From Pardosa pseudoannulata (lineage: Eukaryota > Arthropoda > Arachnida > Araneae > Lycosidae): a stretch of 64,000 nt of DNA. Under the pieces are notes generated by a model that was not told where the DNA came from, searched no databases, and worked only from the letters and a program-made list of their open reading frames with translations. Shown piece by piece: positions 24,535 to 35,473 of this stretch (its first letter is position 1; each line of letters begins with the position of its first letter). The stretch covers positions 29,919,993 to 29,983,992 of the forward strand of contig CM063499.1 in the NCBI GenBank assembly GCA_032207245.1. The letters run 5' to 3'. Position numbers and translations under genes: made by a program.

Positions 24535-24835
24535 TTCCATCTTTTAATTAAAGTTTATTGTGCTTTTAGCTTTTACCTTCTAATGCCTCGTCATTTTACC
24601 TTTTACGTACCTATCCTGTGTACTTGAGTATATATACTGCACATTTTTTTTTTTAAATTTGGTACGGTTTTACCTTTTGCTGTTTTTAGCTTGTTCTGTT
24701 TTTGGATTAGGCCACTTTTATCAATTATGTCTTGTTGTATTTATGAAAAAGTACCTTGTGCTTTGCGCTTATGTGTTAAATAGGACCTTGCGCCGTAAAA
24801 CTACAACAAACCAACCTTATTTTTCAAATTATTGA
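24535..24835. repeat. Dispersed repeat D, copy 1
   Basis: Shares many blocks in order with 62,565-62,870: gcttttagcttttacc, attttaccttttac, acctttgctgtttttagc-like, ggccacttttat, tatgtcttgttgtattta, and near the end ttgcgccgt followed by accaacc. Average identity is only moderate. No ORF. Possibly a SINE-like or other short retroelement; class unknown. Confidence 0.55.
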
Positions 24836-25429
24836 AGTGCAAAACCTGATACATCTGCATATAAAATATACACTTGCACCACTTTGAAAGAAAACGGCTA
24901 TAAATCAAATGCAGAAATTGTATACTTAATTTGCTAGAAATGTTCCTTTTTGTAAATGAGTTAAAAAAATTTACTCATTTTAATACTTTGTTTTTTCGGA
25001 AGTTGCTTCATGCGCATTTCTTTAAAACATATGGTGACTATTATTTATAAGATACCATTTAAGTCTATAAAAATTTTAATATTTTCCTCGAATGCTTAAA
25101 ACGACTAACCGAAAATCGCTTTCTTGTGCAAAGTGTATATTAACAAATTGATCACCATGGGATTGACGGGTGACCTGCACTCGACTTGGCTACAGCGCCG
25201 TGAGGGCACCGGTGCAGCAAATAAAAGTACATATAGTAAATATGGATACTGATAAATTTTTCAATGCCATTGTTACTATAATTGTTTGATGAAATTAATG
25301 CAGTATAGAACATACAAAAATAATTTTATTAGTACATGAAAAATATACATTTTAACAGTGCATATTGCCATGAGTCGCACTGAAACATTCAAGGGAAAGA
25401 AAAGGTGAATCAACGCAGTCTGAACAATA
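24836..25429. other. No recognisable feature
   Basis: AT-rich DNA. A short GC-richer stretch at about 25,150-25,220 (gacctgcactcgacttggct) has no assignable identity. Confidence 0.4.
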
Positions 25430-26165
25430 TGTTGTAACGTCACGGGATCCTCGGGTAGCGTGTGGGTGACTAAGTGGTTGACACGACGTACAGCTTAGAA
25501 ACAATAACGTTTATTCTAGATTAAAATGGTATATGTACACATTTTCCAAATGGAAATTGGAGCTCAGGCGGGCTGGTACGGACCTAAGTGTCAGGTTCAA
25601 GGGGAACCTAAAAAAAAATATATCTGTGGGCAGGTGCCGACAGATACCGTTATATAGGAGTACAACTGGGCCTCCTTGAGTCCCACAAAAAGCTGGAGAA
25701 AAACTCTACAAAAAAATCAACCGCCGCAAATCTAATCTGTCCGTTCTCTTTTCCGGGGCCCTTAGAAAAACTCGCGTCGCCTGACGTCACTTTTCGCCTC
25801 TTCCCATTGGCTTTTTCTTTGCACGTCTGTGTCCTGGTAGCCTCTGATTGGCTTCTTCGGGGTCGCCTTACTGTCTGACATTTCGTTGTAACGCCTGTTC
25901 TTTGGATTCTCCTCAGACATCTCAAGGCGAGGTCGAAGCGACAATCCTTTGTAGTGTAGTGTCAGAAACCTAGACAGTGTTGCCCTGCCCTGGGCTTTAA
26001 CAAAACCTCTTTGTGAAGCCAATAGGGTGTAGTGACGTCCCAATGGCACCACTTTTTGAGTCAAATTCTTTGCTCTAGTTCTTCCTAGCTGCTTTGAATG
26101 CTAAAGAATGAGAGTAACCACTTAGCAATCGAAGCACGATTGTTTGAAAAAGAACAATCGTAACA
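25430..26165 (-). mobile_element. Putative solo LTR (GC-rich)
   Basis: A GC- and CpG-richer island of about 735 bp in AT-rich surroundings. On the minus strand it could run from tgttacgattg (26,165) to cgttacaaca (25,430), with TG...CA ends. It contains ccaat-type boxes (attggc twice) and an aataaa on the minus strand near 25,512, about 80 bp from the 3' end, as in an LTR R/U5 region. I could not find a clean 4-6 bp target duplication, so the boundaries are tentative. Frames inside have no protein family motifs. Confidence 0.4.
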
Positions 26166-26478
26166 ATTTCCTACCGCGCCGTGGAAGTCAATGATGACAC
26201 CCCCCTCAACCACCACGAAAACTGTTTCCAGCATGATCTTATACCTCGCTTTATCTGCAAATATTTCAGCATATTCCTTGCATAATGAAAAGTTCATGTC
26301 GGAGCGTTGGACAAACCATTGATATGCGTCTAGCAGTTAACGTGTTAAGTATGAGGGGGTAAAACCACCGAATGCTGCAATTAACGCTATTATAGACAGA
26401 ATTATCACCATTATATATATTACATTTTATTTCTAATTTATTATTTTTAACTTCTATCACAATATTTGCTTATATAAC
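26166..26478. other. No recognisable feature
   Basis: AT-rich spacer; no coding or repeat signal seen. Confidence 0.35.
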
Positions 26479-26479
26479 A

Positions 26480-26690
26480 ATCGCAGTAGCTCAGTCGGGG
26501 AAGAGTCTGATATTCTAACGAGAGAATTGCGTGTTTGAGGATAGAGTCGGTCATACATCTGCCGTGTTTACTAAAGGCGGCTGCAGTACATAATACTCAA
26601 ACAATAAGGGCCGGTCTCATTAGACTTCCTGTATTCCCCCCATCAAAAAAAAGTTAATCATGCATAGTGCTCCAAACTAACACTAAGCTG
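26480..26690 (+). mobile_element. SINE-B copy, diverged
   Basis: A second tRNA-derived family. The head cgcagtagctcagtcgggga is A-box-like and is followed by a degraded B-box region. Then come tgtttactaaaggcggctgc and, later, gggccggtctcattag and gtgctccaaact, which resemble the SINE-A tail. The join of a B-type head with an A-type tail suggests a chimeric or related family. Other SINE-B copies: 49,848, 50,528, 55,546 and a head fragment at 60,960. Confidence 0.5.
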
Positions 26691-27850
26691 AAAACTATAG
26701 TCCTTGTAAAATCTATTGGCTCTTCAATGTCACACTTTCTCGTTTCCACAGTCATCGGTTACTATGGTAGTGACCAAGTAGCCTGTGCATTCACACTTAT
26801 TTTCAGCACTTCAGTTGAGGATTTGATTCCAATGCGTTCAGACGACTTGCTTTATTATTATAAGTCAAAATTTTCAGTTCTGCATAAATGCGTTAACTAT
26901 TTACATAAAGAAAAGTTTAACAATATGTATAAAATGGTTATAATAAATCACGGATGTTTTTGTAAAAATACAAAAATTCCTTTTAATTTAGAATTCTTAC
27001 TAAAACATTAGGAATCTCTACCTTCTAAAGAAATTTTCACTTTCTAAAAATGTGCCAACAGACCATAAATCTTTAAATACATAACAAAATTATACAAAAT
27101 ATTGTTATTGCATTAAGACCTCTTACAATTCTTGTAAAATCATAAAATAATTAATACAGTACAATTTTGGAATAGAAACTTTACTATGGACCACATAACT
27201 TCATAATATACTTATTAACATACAACTTAAATTTAAGGAATTTCAGAACTACATTCTCTTAAATAAATTAAGAAATACTTTTGATATTTAAATTAAAAGA
27301 ATCGTACAAATATAAAGAAAAATAGTGAGAAATTATAACTACTCATTAAAATTAGAGAAATATTCAATCATCTTAATGATATTATTTCTGTAAATAATGC
27401 AACTGTGTGTGGGGAAAAAAAAACTTTTTCAGTAGAATTTTTTAAATCTTGCATATTAGAATATAACATACAATTTTTGAATTGTAATGTTATGAAAAGG
27501 GATTATATCTTAAATTTATGAACTTAGAAACAGGTCTGAAATTACTCATAAAATTTTGTGTAAAGTATTAAGTATTCTTCAAAGTGTAGTCTAAATAAAC
27601 ATACTTTCATCATGCACGGAGAGCCCACACGATGCATGACACCCCTTAACACAGTGGGGGGAAAAGAGTAAAGCCATTCCCCAAATGTCGTTACCTTAGT
27701 TGCAGTTGGTCATCGGGGAAAAATCAGTGACCTTGAAGTGCCTATTGAGTTTATACAGAGTAGGCTTCTTTTACGATGCCATTTTGAAAATCTCCCTTTT
27801 AATTTTTTTTTTAAAGAATGCTATTCAACTAGTGTTTAGCCAAACGATAA
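26691..27850. other. AT-rich DNA with no recognisable feature
   Basis: The 114-codon frame at 26,667-27,011 has no family motif or regulatory context. I treat it as chance. Confidence 0.45.
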
Positions 27851-27854
27851 CCGA

Positions 27855-27955
27855 AGTTCAGGGCTGTGTAACTTGGTTCCGGTTTCAAATCCCGATTCGT
27901 AGCAATTCGGCATCAGCTTTAAGCAGCAGTAGGTCTCGATCTCCTTAGGCATCGT
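27855..27955 (+). mobile_element. SINE-A fragment
   Basis: Pieces ggttccggtttcaaatccc, cgtagcaattcgg, gctttaagcagcagtaggtc follow SINE-A order. Head and tail are lost. Confidence 0.55.
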
Positions 27956-28342
27956 CATAATGATTTCAGGGGTAATTCTGATACGAATTTTCCAAAAATT
28001 ATAAACATTTTTTTTTCACGGTTAACTTGTTTCTGAAAATTAAATGTTTAAGACCATCTTCCGCTTTAAATAAAAAAAACTTATAAATGAATTTTGAAGT
28101 TAATTACAAAGTTTTATCTTTTCTCATCCTTTTGTCTTTTTTGACAAGTCTACAAATCTTTTTTTCGACCGAAGAACAGTAATGTTATGCGATTTTTTTA
28201 AAATCAATATATTTATGTATTTATATTAAGAAATTGAAATTTTTTTCTAGATAACCAACACATACTTTGATGTGTTTGCCTTATTTTATACAGTACATAC
28301 ATTTCCACAAATCTATAATAAGGCGATATATATTAGAACATA
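27956..28342. other. No recognisable feature
   Basis: AT-rich spacer before the second piggyBac derivative. Confidence 0.35.
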
Positions 28343-28346
28343 TTAA

Positions 28347-28905
28347 CCACTTCCGGTATGATTTAATAATGAAAAACTGTGCATGAAATAACCATTTAAT
28401 TTTTATTTAAAAAACTTGTTTCATTTTACAATTCTTACATATTCTTAATTAAAATCCACTTTTTACATAGTGTTAAATAATATCAGAAACAGTAAAATTA
28501 AGAAAATATCAAAGCAAAACATTAATAAGGTATACAGATAATAGTCTTCAAGCTAGTGGTACTTTTCAAAACAAAGTGCAAAGGAATTCTTAACTGTTTA
28601 CACCGACAAGTAGTCTCACTTTTAATTTGATTCTTGTAACACACACGGCATTTCTTAGTAGGTTTTCTTTTATTCTGACTCATTAATTTGGCAATGACTT
28701 GTACCAAGTAAACAATATGCAATAGTGACTTGTGATTTTCACAAGTGATAAAAGTGTTGCCAAATTCAGTACACTAGAAATTTTAAACTAAATTAATTAT
28801 CATATTTAACAGTAACTTTAATCGCATGACGAATGTAGCTCGTCATTGTGCGGTATGGAATGAAAAACCAATGACGAGCTAGACTCGTCATTTTACCGGA
28901 AGGGG
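28347..28905 (-). mobile_element. piggyBac-family deletion derivative, copy 2
   Basis: Inverted relative to copy 1 at 11,058. TTAA flanks at 28,343-28,346 and 28,906-28,909. The right end is taccggaagggg; the left end is ccacttccggta with one change. The subterminal atgacgag palindromes are retained with small changes. Length 559 bp versus 557 bp in copy 1, with near identity throughout, so the deleted form itself has multiplied. Confidence 0.85.
28522..28722 (-). pseudogene. piggyBac transposase C-terminal Cys-rich remnant, copy 2
   Basis: Same 66-residue frame as at 11,241-11,441, including KCRVCYKNQIKS and IPLH, with Cys instead of Trp before RCKQ. The frame is open in both copies. No catalytic domain. 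Confidence 0.65.
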
Positions 28906-29155
28906 TTAATATACTGATAATTGGTAAACGATATATCACAATATTAAAATTCAGATATCATCCAGGTCTACTTTTGACATCTAGAAATTAACTTTAATAC
29001 AATTTTTATTTTATATTAGTAGCATATACTTTTCAGAAAGTTTTGTAGGATGTTCAGAAAATATATTCTTAGAATCAACCATAAATGATTTAAAACAAAG
29101 AAACCCTGCGCGCTAAAAGGAACTTTATTCTCCTTTATGGGAAGTTCTATCCAAG

Positions 29156-29320
29156 CGCCGAACAATGGCCGAAGGGGTAGAGCTTCTTCGGACCGGAGTG
29201 TTACGGTTCGAATACATTGCGGAATGCATGCCGTGCCTAATAGAAATCGGCTTTAAGCAGTTTATCGACCTCATTAACCTTCATTTAGCTAAAAATGTAG
29301 ACTGAGCACGTCAAACAGGA
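29156..29320 (+). mobile_element. SINE-A copy, diverged
   Basis: Head gccgaacaatggccgaaggg, B box ggttcgaatac, aaatcggctttaagcag, and tail atgtagactgagcac. Old copy. Confidence 0.7.
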
Positions 29321-29930
29321 CCTCTAACACCCTCTAGAAATGTTTTGTTATTAATAGGAATTTATCGATATTCATAATAGGGTTATAAAACAGATGAGTT
29401 TTAAAAATCTGTGTGTAAATGAAAAAATGTATTTTGGAAGATGGGGAAATTAAAAAAAGAATTTAACTAATTCTTTTATTTTAACCGTTTGATTTCCGAA
29501 AAGCAGGATCGCGCTGTTCAGTTTTTATGTCGAAAAAACCCAGCATATTCAGAGTGTTGTGGATGTATAGGTGAATTTATTTATTTTTTAACTAGGCAAA
29601 TTGAAGAAGCATCTGATTTGAATCTGTTTTAAATTATTTTTTACTAGGAAACTTAAGTACTTTGTTTATATTGATAAAAAGTTATTTAGATACTTTCATA
29701 TTTCATATTTAGGCACTTGTTTTTGTATTAAGTAAATCAGAACACTAATTTTTAATAGTTATTCAACTACCTCTTTTTTTTCTTTCTTTCATTTTTCTCC
29801 CTTTTTTCCCTCTTTTTTCTCAAAATTTTGACTTCTGTGTCTGTGATTTCTCACTTATACACTCTCTTTTGTTCATATTTTTGTTGAACCTAATGTAATA
29901 ACAATTATTTTATCTGATATGTTTCTGATA
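29321..29930. other. AT-rich DNA with a pyrimidine tract
   Basis: No genes. A pyrimidine-rich run with few interruptions lies at about 29,771-29,822 and could form triplex (H-DNA). A possible piggyBac-type end, ttaaccgtttga, starts at 29,481. Confidence 0.45.
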
Positions 29931-29933
29931 AGA

Positions 29934-29996
29934 GGTGCTTAAAAAGTTTGAATGGTGCTTAATTTTTTTCCATTAAAAAAGTGTACGAACCATGTC
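29934..29996. mobile_element. Right-end fragment of the gtgcttaaaaa element family
   Basis: ggtgcttaaaaagtttgaat followed by ggtgcttaattttttt, a short gap and gtgtacgaaccatg match the right end at 22,870-22,934. No left end found nearby. Confidence 0.5.
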
Positions 29997-30202
29997 ACGA
30001 TTTCAATTTCTGATTTTTTTTGTATCAATAAAAATGTTTACTTCATGGTTTTTGTACGGATGTCCCTGGCCGCAAAAATGTGTTTTATTTCTATCCCTAA
30101 ACTTTCTACTAATTTTGTGTCATGAACTCCCGAATCCACCTCCCTATTCCCTCTTTCCTCTTTTTAGTTGTTTTATTTTCTGCTCGTTGTCATTTTATGC
30201 TT
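29997..30202. other. No recognisable feature
   Basis: An open frame at 29,992-30,204 encodes a hydrophobic Phe/Leu/Ser-rich peptide with no family motif; probably chance. Confidence 0.35.
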
Positions 30203-30520
30203 AGTGTTAGAAATCTCTGGATTAGATGGCTCGGCCCAGGCAATCCAGTTCACCTACCATCCTGAAGATGCCGCGTTGAGTAGTTAACTGGATCTTTCGG
30301 TGTAAGAAGTACGCATGGTGTATTGTGTTTCACCGGTGCTTCCGTTTTGTTTGATACGGAAAGAGGTACGTGAGCCCGCGGAATTTTGCTCGAGTTGTTC
30401 CGCGATGACATTCGTATTTTTGAAGTGATTGCCAATAAATCATTGTTTCCGTGCTGTAGTCAGTCTTGAAAGTTCATTCAATCCCCGAACCTAGTTTTGA
30501 AGTTATTAACAATGCATTTT
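30203..30520. other. GC-richer island, possible LTR piece
   Basis: Begins tgttagaaatctctgg, contains ctgaagatgccgcg, and has aataaa at 30,434-30,439 followed 40 bp later by a segment ending ccccgaacc. The layout resembles the end of a gypsy-type LTR, but no duplication or second copy is visible. Low confidence. Confidence 0.25.
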
Positions 30521-30548
30521 ACAATAGGCACATTACTATAATAGTATA

Positions 30549-31284
30549 CAGGCTTGCAATTCCGCCACTTTTCTCACCTTTAGTCACTTTTTTTACAATT
30601 GATCACTTTTAGTCACTTTTTTAAGTAAACAGTCACTTTTAGTTACTTTCTTCATGTTGTGTCATAGCAAAAGTCTGTTGTTGAAAAAAGAAAATCTGAA
30701 TTAATAACAAAATATTTTTATAAAAGACCTAAAATGTGATGCTGTAATCTTAATTTTCTTATTAAAATGTAATTAGTCATATGGTTTCCAGAATTTAGTG
30801 ATTTTAAAAAGCCGTAAAGAAGTTCCTGAGATGTACATTTGTACTGAAATGTACATTTAATACATTAAAGTAATTTACGTCAAAGCACACATTTCTCTAT
30901 TTCTTCACAATTTTTGTTTCAATACTCGAATCTAGCTATGTACATATTCCAAAACATCATTAATATATGCAGAAAATTGTGATTATAAAATTAATATATT
31001 GCATGCATTCAAATCTAATTTATAGATTTTCTCGAATAAAAAGCAATGTAGAGTTGTGTTAAACAAAATTTTTAACCTTTTTTGTATTTGACGTTAAAAT
31101 CATGTCTTGCATGATTTGAATTAGAGTTAAAATAAATAGAAAAATCTTAATAATAGCATCTGTAATCAAGAGGAGAAAAAAAAATCGCTTTTTTTTTTCA
31201 AATGTTTAGTCACTTTTTAGTCACTTATTCTGTATTTGTCACTTTTCTCACCTTTTTGAAAGTACCCCAGCAGTTGCAAGCCTG
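30549..31284. mobile_element. hAT-like non-autonomous element with gtcactttt repeats
   Basis: Perfect 11-bp inverted ends: caggcttgcaa at the left, ttgcaagcctg at the right. Flanks tagtata and tattata match at 6 of 7 positions. Both ends carry clustered repeats of agtcactttt. These resemble the aaaaagtgctta repeats of the element at 21,979, so the two may be related. No coding capacity. The CAGG start suggests hAT; the duplication length is not a clean 8 bp. Confidence 0.6.
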
Positions 31285-32864
31285 TATTATATAATGCAAT
31301 ATTGAAGCATATATGTTTAGAATATAAAATAGAAGTGCTATCTGCTTGGGATTTATTAACTTAAAATAAAAGTTCTATAGTGCTGCTTGGGTATTTTCAT
31401 ACCCATGTAGATAGCGCGAAGTGGCGCTTTTCGATATTCTGTTCCAAAGCTAACTAAATTTGAATTGCATTAGATTGTCAGCGTGGAAAAACACCTGGAA
31501 GTCCATGACGGATTGAAGTACGATTTGAGAAACAAAATAGGTTTAGAGTGACATCAACTTTTACTAATCCTTTCAAAGATAAACATCTAAATACAATTAA
31601 GAATTCTGGCAAAGCAAATTTGGTTTATTTAAACAAAACAGAAACAAATGATTTAGGTGTCGGCTTGATGCTCTGGGTAAGAAGTCCTTTGATTAAAGTT
31701 CTGACTTGAGGAAAAAAAACTACATTATCGTTGCATTCGGGAAATATGTTACGTGGGACTAATTTAAAGTGATGCACGTTCAACAAGAAACATACAGAGC
31801 GATAAACAATAAGACCCATAATTATGCATGGAAACAAACATGCCGTAAAACAAAAGCCTACCGAGAAAACATGCAGATAGAGCAAGATTCTTAGAACCTA
31901 ATCCACATCTATAGAAAACATGTTATTGATTTTATATATGTATATGTCATGGACGAGTGGTTACGGTATGGAAGACGCATTTCGTTTCATATATAGAAAC
32001 TTCTTTATTATAACCTTCTGCCCTTAGCTATGCCACTTAGAAATCCTTTGTTCTCATAGTTTACCACAAGCGTCGAGGATATTATCAGACAGAGTATCAA
32101 TCCGACTCTTTTAGCGTTGCTACCTAAGCAAAATTACTGTACTTCCACGTCAGTTCTTTTACTCTATATAGTTCCGTTCGAGGGTGTCTTTCTCCTATTA
32201 CGATATTGGTAATAAGTTCTAACTGTTTTTAAATTATAACTCGCTTAGTTCTAAAACCCCATTTTTAAACCTGACATATTGATGCAACCGTTCGTCTGTG
32301 CAAAATAACAAGATTTGACAAACTCTGATTGACCAAACATCGTTGATTATTAAATTTTGTAAACGTTTGAATTTCAATATTAAGTGTTAAAAAATAAAAG
32401 TAATTATTTTAGAAACTATTAAATTAGTCAACCAGATAAATTACTATTCATTTTTAGTTGTCTTTACACGGAAGCTAACACCGAACATCTTTTAACCGAC
32501 GGCAAATGAATAAACGGGGTTAATTTATCAAACACTTAAAAGGAAAGCAGGTATGTAAGTGATGGGATCAACACTTGGTTTTCAACAAATTTTTCAACGG
32601 TGGTTTTTTCAAAATCCTCTGGGACTCAAACGGTTAATGGAAAGTTTGTAAAAGTGAGGTCACTGCAGCTGTTAACAGTGAAATCAAAGGTAAACCACTA
32701 TCTCAATACACATATGACGCATCTGTTGTCTGTTCCCTTATAACTCAAGATCCAGACAACCAAATAACGTGAAATTTCGACTACGTACACAAAATTACAT
32801 GGGGAAGGTTCTTAAACAGTTTTTTGTTCCATCCCAACCTCACTCTGACATCCCTTTCCCCCTT
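31285..32864. other. No recognisable gene; AT-rich
   Basis: A slightly GC-richer stretch at about 31,946-32,200 has no recognised identity. An open frame at 31,625-31,885 has no family motif. A possible piggyBac-type right end, tcaaacggttaa, lies at 32,626-32,637. Confidence 0.4.
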
Positions 32865-33365
32865 TTTGAGCTTTAATGTCATTATTTCAAGCATTATTTT
32901 CCCCGGTTAAGAGCAGGCAATTAAATTAATTTATCACATAAGTAGACGAAAATAACTTTTTTCTAGCATTATGACGTTATTCCTTTAACAATCTCATTTA
33001 ATCATTTCTTATTTTAAATTATTTAAATATCGTCTGCAAGTTTTTTACCCATTTTATCTCTGAATTTAGATATTATGTAATTAATTTTCTTTTATATTTA
33101 GCTTAAATAATAGATTAGGTACATGTGATAATTTTATTTTTGTTATCTGAAAATGTTATCACCGGTGTTTGGTATTAACAAATTCTTTTCTTAAAGTCTA
33201 AATTCCAGTAAGTGTATTTCACGGGTTAATAATTATCTAGCGTTTATATATATATCTTTGTAAGTTAAGAAGTTTGTTCGTTTGTGTGTTTGTTTTTATG
33301 CATAATCACGTTCTGCCATTTTTTTCCCTAATTTTGACAGTTTCATGTATATCGCTAAATAAAAA
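32865..33365 (-). mobile_element. Family G fragment
   Basis: Reverse complement of the central part of the palindromic-head repeat: shared blocks include attatgacgttattccttta, aatagattaggtac, and atatatatctttgtaagtta. Head and tail are missing. Confidence 0.55.
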
Positions 33366-33880
33366 CATCTGATCATATCACCTATTATGTCAAGATATAT
33401 TATACTTGGTAATTAATATACAAATCGGTATATTATTTCAAACCAGTCAATTAAGTTATTTTTAGTGTTAATTTCATATTTTACTGTGTCCAAAACTTTT
33501 CGAGATAATTCGAAACTTTTAATACACGTCAGAGACAAAGTCACGGGCAAATACGGAATATCTTAGTACGGATATATCGTACATCAAGAAATTATGTTTA
33601 TTTTGTTATTTAGATACAAATGGTCAGTCATAAAGAAAATAAATCTTATGAGCATTCCTTGATACGGAGGAATTTTATACATACGTGATTGATATTGAAA
33701 ATTTACAGTTCATCAGAATTGATCATTGGCTAAAATATAGTTCTCGCCAATTCATATTTCTTGCCAAATCAAATATTTTTTTTACTAAATTCATGGTATA
33801 GAAATGATTATTCGTTGCAGTCAACTGTTTTACTGCTTTTTTTACCATATTATAAACGGCGTGTTTAGTAGTTAATTCTT
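33366..33880. other. No recognisable feature
   Basis: AT-rich DNA. Confidence 0.35.
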
Positions 33881-33884
33881 AAAC

Positions 33885-34485
33885 TTTTAAAATATTTTTC
33901 TTTTTTACAAAATTAGTAGAAAAACAATGACAGCAATAAATGGTGCAACGGACAGGAAAGTTATATGGTATAGCGGTAAGGAGTAATTGTGCCAAGCAGA
34001 AAAAAACGGAGCCAAAAAAAAAAGCAACGTATGTGAAATCGACTAGACAGATAAGCTATAATGGCTTTTAAGAAAGTTTTATATTCTGATCGCAAGTTTC
34101 TGAATTCATATTTCTAGATAACGTTACCAGATTCATATGCAAAATTTCTGATAGGGATTTTTGATTTTTCTCTACAGTTTTTTCTAGACAAATGAAAATA
34201 AACTATAGAGCTGATTATCTGGAACGAAACTTATGTTATCGAAAAATCAGGATGACTGGGTTACTTTTAAAAAAGGGTTATGGTAATGAGTTTAGGTAGC
34301 TTTCATTCATACTGTTTTCAGGATTAGAACTGGCAAATATAATATTTCACATTTATGATATGACAAACGTATTTAGATTTAAGAATATAAATTTTTCAAA
34401 AATTTTTATTTTCTACAAAATTAGTAGAAAAACAAAGACAAAGATATGGTGGGATATACAGGAGAATTATATGGTATATAACCCT
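33885..34485 (+). repeat. Direct repeat pair, about 90 bp each
   Basis: Segments 33,885-33,975 and 34,395-34,485 share acaaaattagtagaaaaaca, then blocks such as caggaaagttatatggtata / caggagaattatatggtata. The second copy contains the small inverted repeat tttctac / gtagaaa. About 420 bp of AT-rich sequence separates them. Confidence 0.6.
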
Positions 34486-34799
34486 GGGCTATATTTAACA
34501 ATAAGGTAAAACATAAATTAAAAAAAAATTGCACTTAAAGGTTTGTAGGTAGATAAATAAAACTGCGACATATGAACTACTTATATAGAGGTTTAGTGAG
34601 CATAAGTGTTTTGTAACTGAAATAAAATTTTCGTACTTTTAATCGGAAAATGATTTTAAATCAAGTGTGTAGTGCAAATTAATGTATCATAGGAATTAAA
34701 TATAAATATATTTATAAATGACTATGTTTGGTTATCCGCTAGTGACTTTTACTGCTCTATGCAGACTTTACAGATCAATAATAGAAAAAAAAAATTGTT

Positions 34800-34855
34800 T
34801 AAAGGTAATATATAAAGGTCCCCGTAGCGAAGCACGGGTAATCTTGCTAGTATGC
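34800..34855 (-). mobile_element. Palindromic-head fragment of an arthropod dispersed repeat
   Basis: ccccgtagcgaagcacgggt followed by aatcttgctagta. On the minus strand it reads tactagcaagattacccgtg, a head like that of family G (ctagc plus a cccgt...acggg stem) but with a different loop. The body is not recognisable. Confidence 0.4.
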
Positions 34856-35147
34856 AATGTTTTGCCACCAAGCGCAATAGAAAGATACCTAGATACTACA
34901 TTTATACTTACATTTTACTTGCAAACTTTTTGATATACCGGGGAAATGAACTTGCCGAGCTGTTACTTTGAGCTCCTCTTGCTAACAATTTGGCTAAAAG
35001 AGGACCTTTCACGGATTACTTTGTTAGAAGAATTTGGAGCGCTTTAAATTCACCAGTAAATGAGAACTGCTACATTTTTGAAAGTAATGTAATCTTAGAG
35101 ATGGATAAACCAGCACTCAATATAAAACCATTTACCGACTGTCTAAC
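34856..35147. other. No recognisable feature
   Basis: AT-rich spacer before two SINE-A copies. Confidence 0.3.
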
Positions 35148-35290
35148 AGAGCGCTGCTCTTCGATAACGCAGTTCATATCCCACCTCAGTCATGAATGTT
35201 TATAGCCGTTTGTAATAGATTTTAAGCAGTAAGTCCCGAAATCGTAAGCCTTCTTGTATCAAAGAAAGTAGACCGTAGCACTCGAAAAGC
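35148..35290 (+). mobile_element. SINE-A fragment
   Basis: gagcgctgctcttcgataac, then tatcccacctcagtcatgaa, tttatagccgtttgtaatag, taagcagtaagtcccg and agaccgtagcactcgaaa. The gagcgctgctctt head variant matches that of the copy at 45,076. Confidence 0.7.
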
Positions 35291-35314
35291 AACCTTGCCA
35301 AATGATTTCCAAAT

Positions 35315-35462
35315 AGTTCAGGTGCTGATTTTTGGTAGTGGTCGTAGGTTCGAATCCCACTGTGGCATGGATGTTCTTAGCCAACTGGAACCGGCTTTAA
35401 GCAATAAATACCGGTGTCTTTAGCAATTTTGTTGCAAAAATATAGATCGTAGCACTCCAAAC
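35315..35462 (+). mobile_element. SINE-A fragment, tandem with the previous copy
   Basis: ggtgctgatttttggtagtg, B box ggttcgaatcccac, catggatgttcttagcc, gctttaagcaataaatac, gtagcactccaaacc. It follows the previous copy after about 25 bp. Confidence 0.75.
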
Positions 35463-35473
35463 CGAATCGTATA

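Noticed and set aside
25762..26064. Arg/Lys-rich frames of 91-100 residues on the minus strand
   Set aside because: They lie in the putative LTR; two overlapping frames, neither with family motifs.
26667..27011. 114-codon frame as a gene
   Set aside because: No recognisable motif, begins in SINE tail sequence, and composition matches the surrounding AT-rich DNA.
29992..30204. 70-codon frame with signal-peptide-like start
   Set aside because: Overlaps the end of a transposon fragment; hydrophobicity comes from T-rich sequence.
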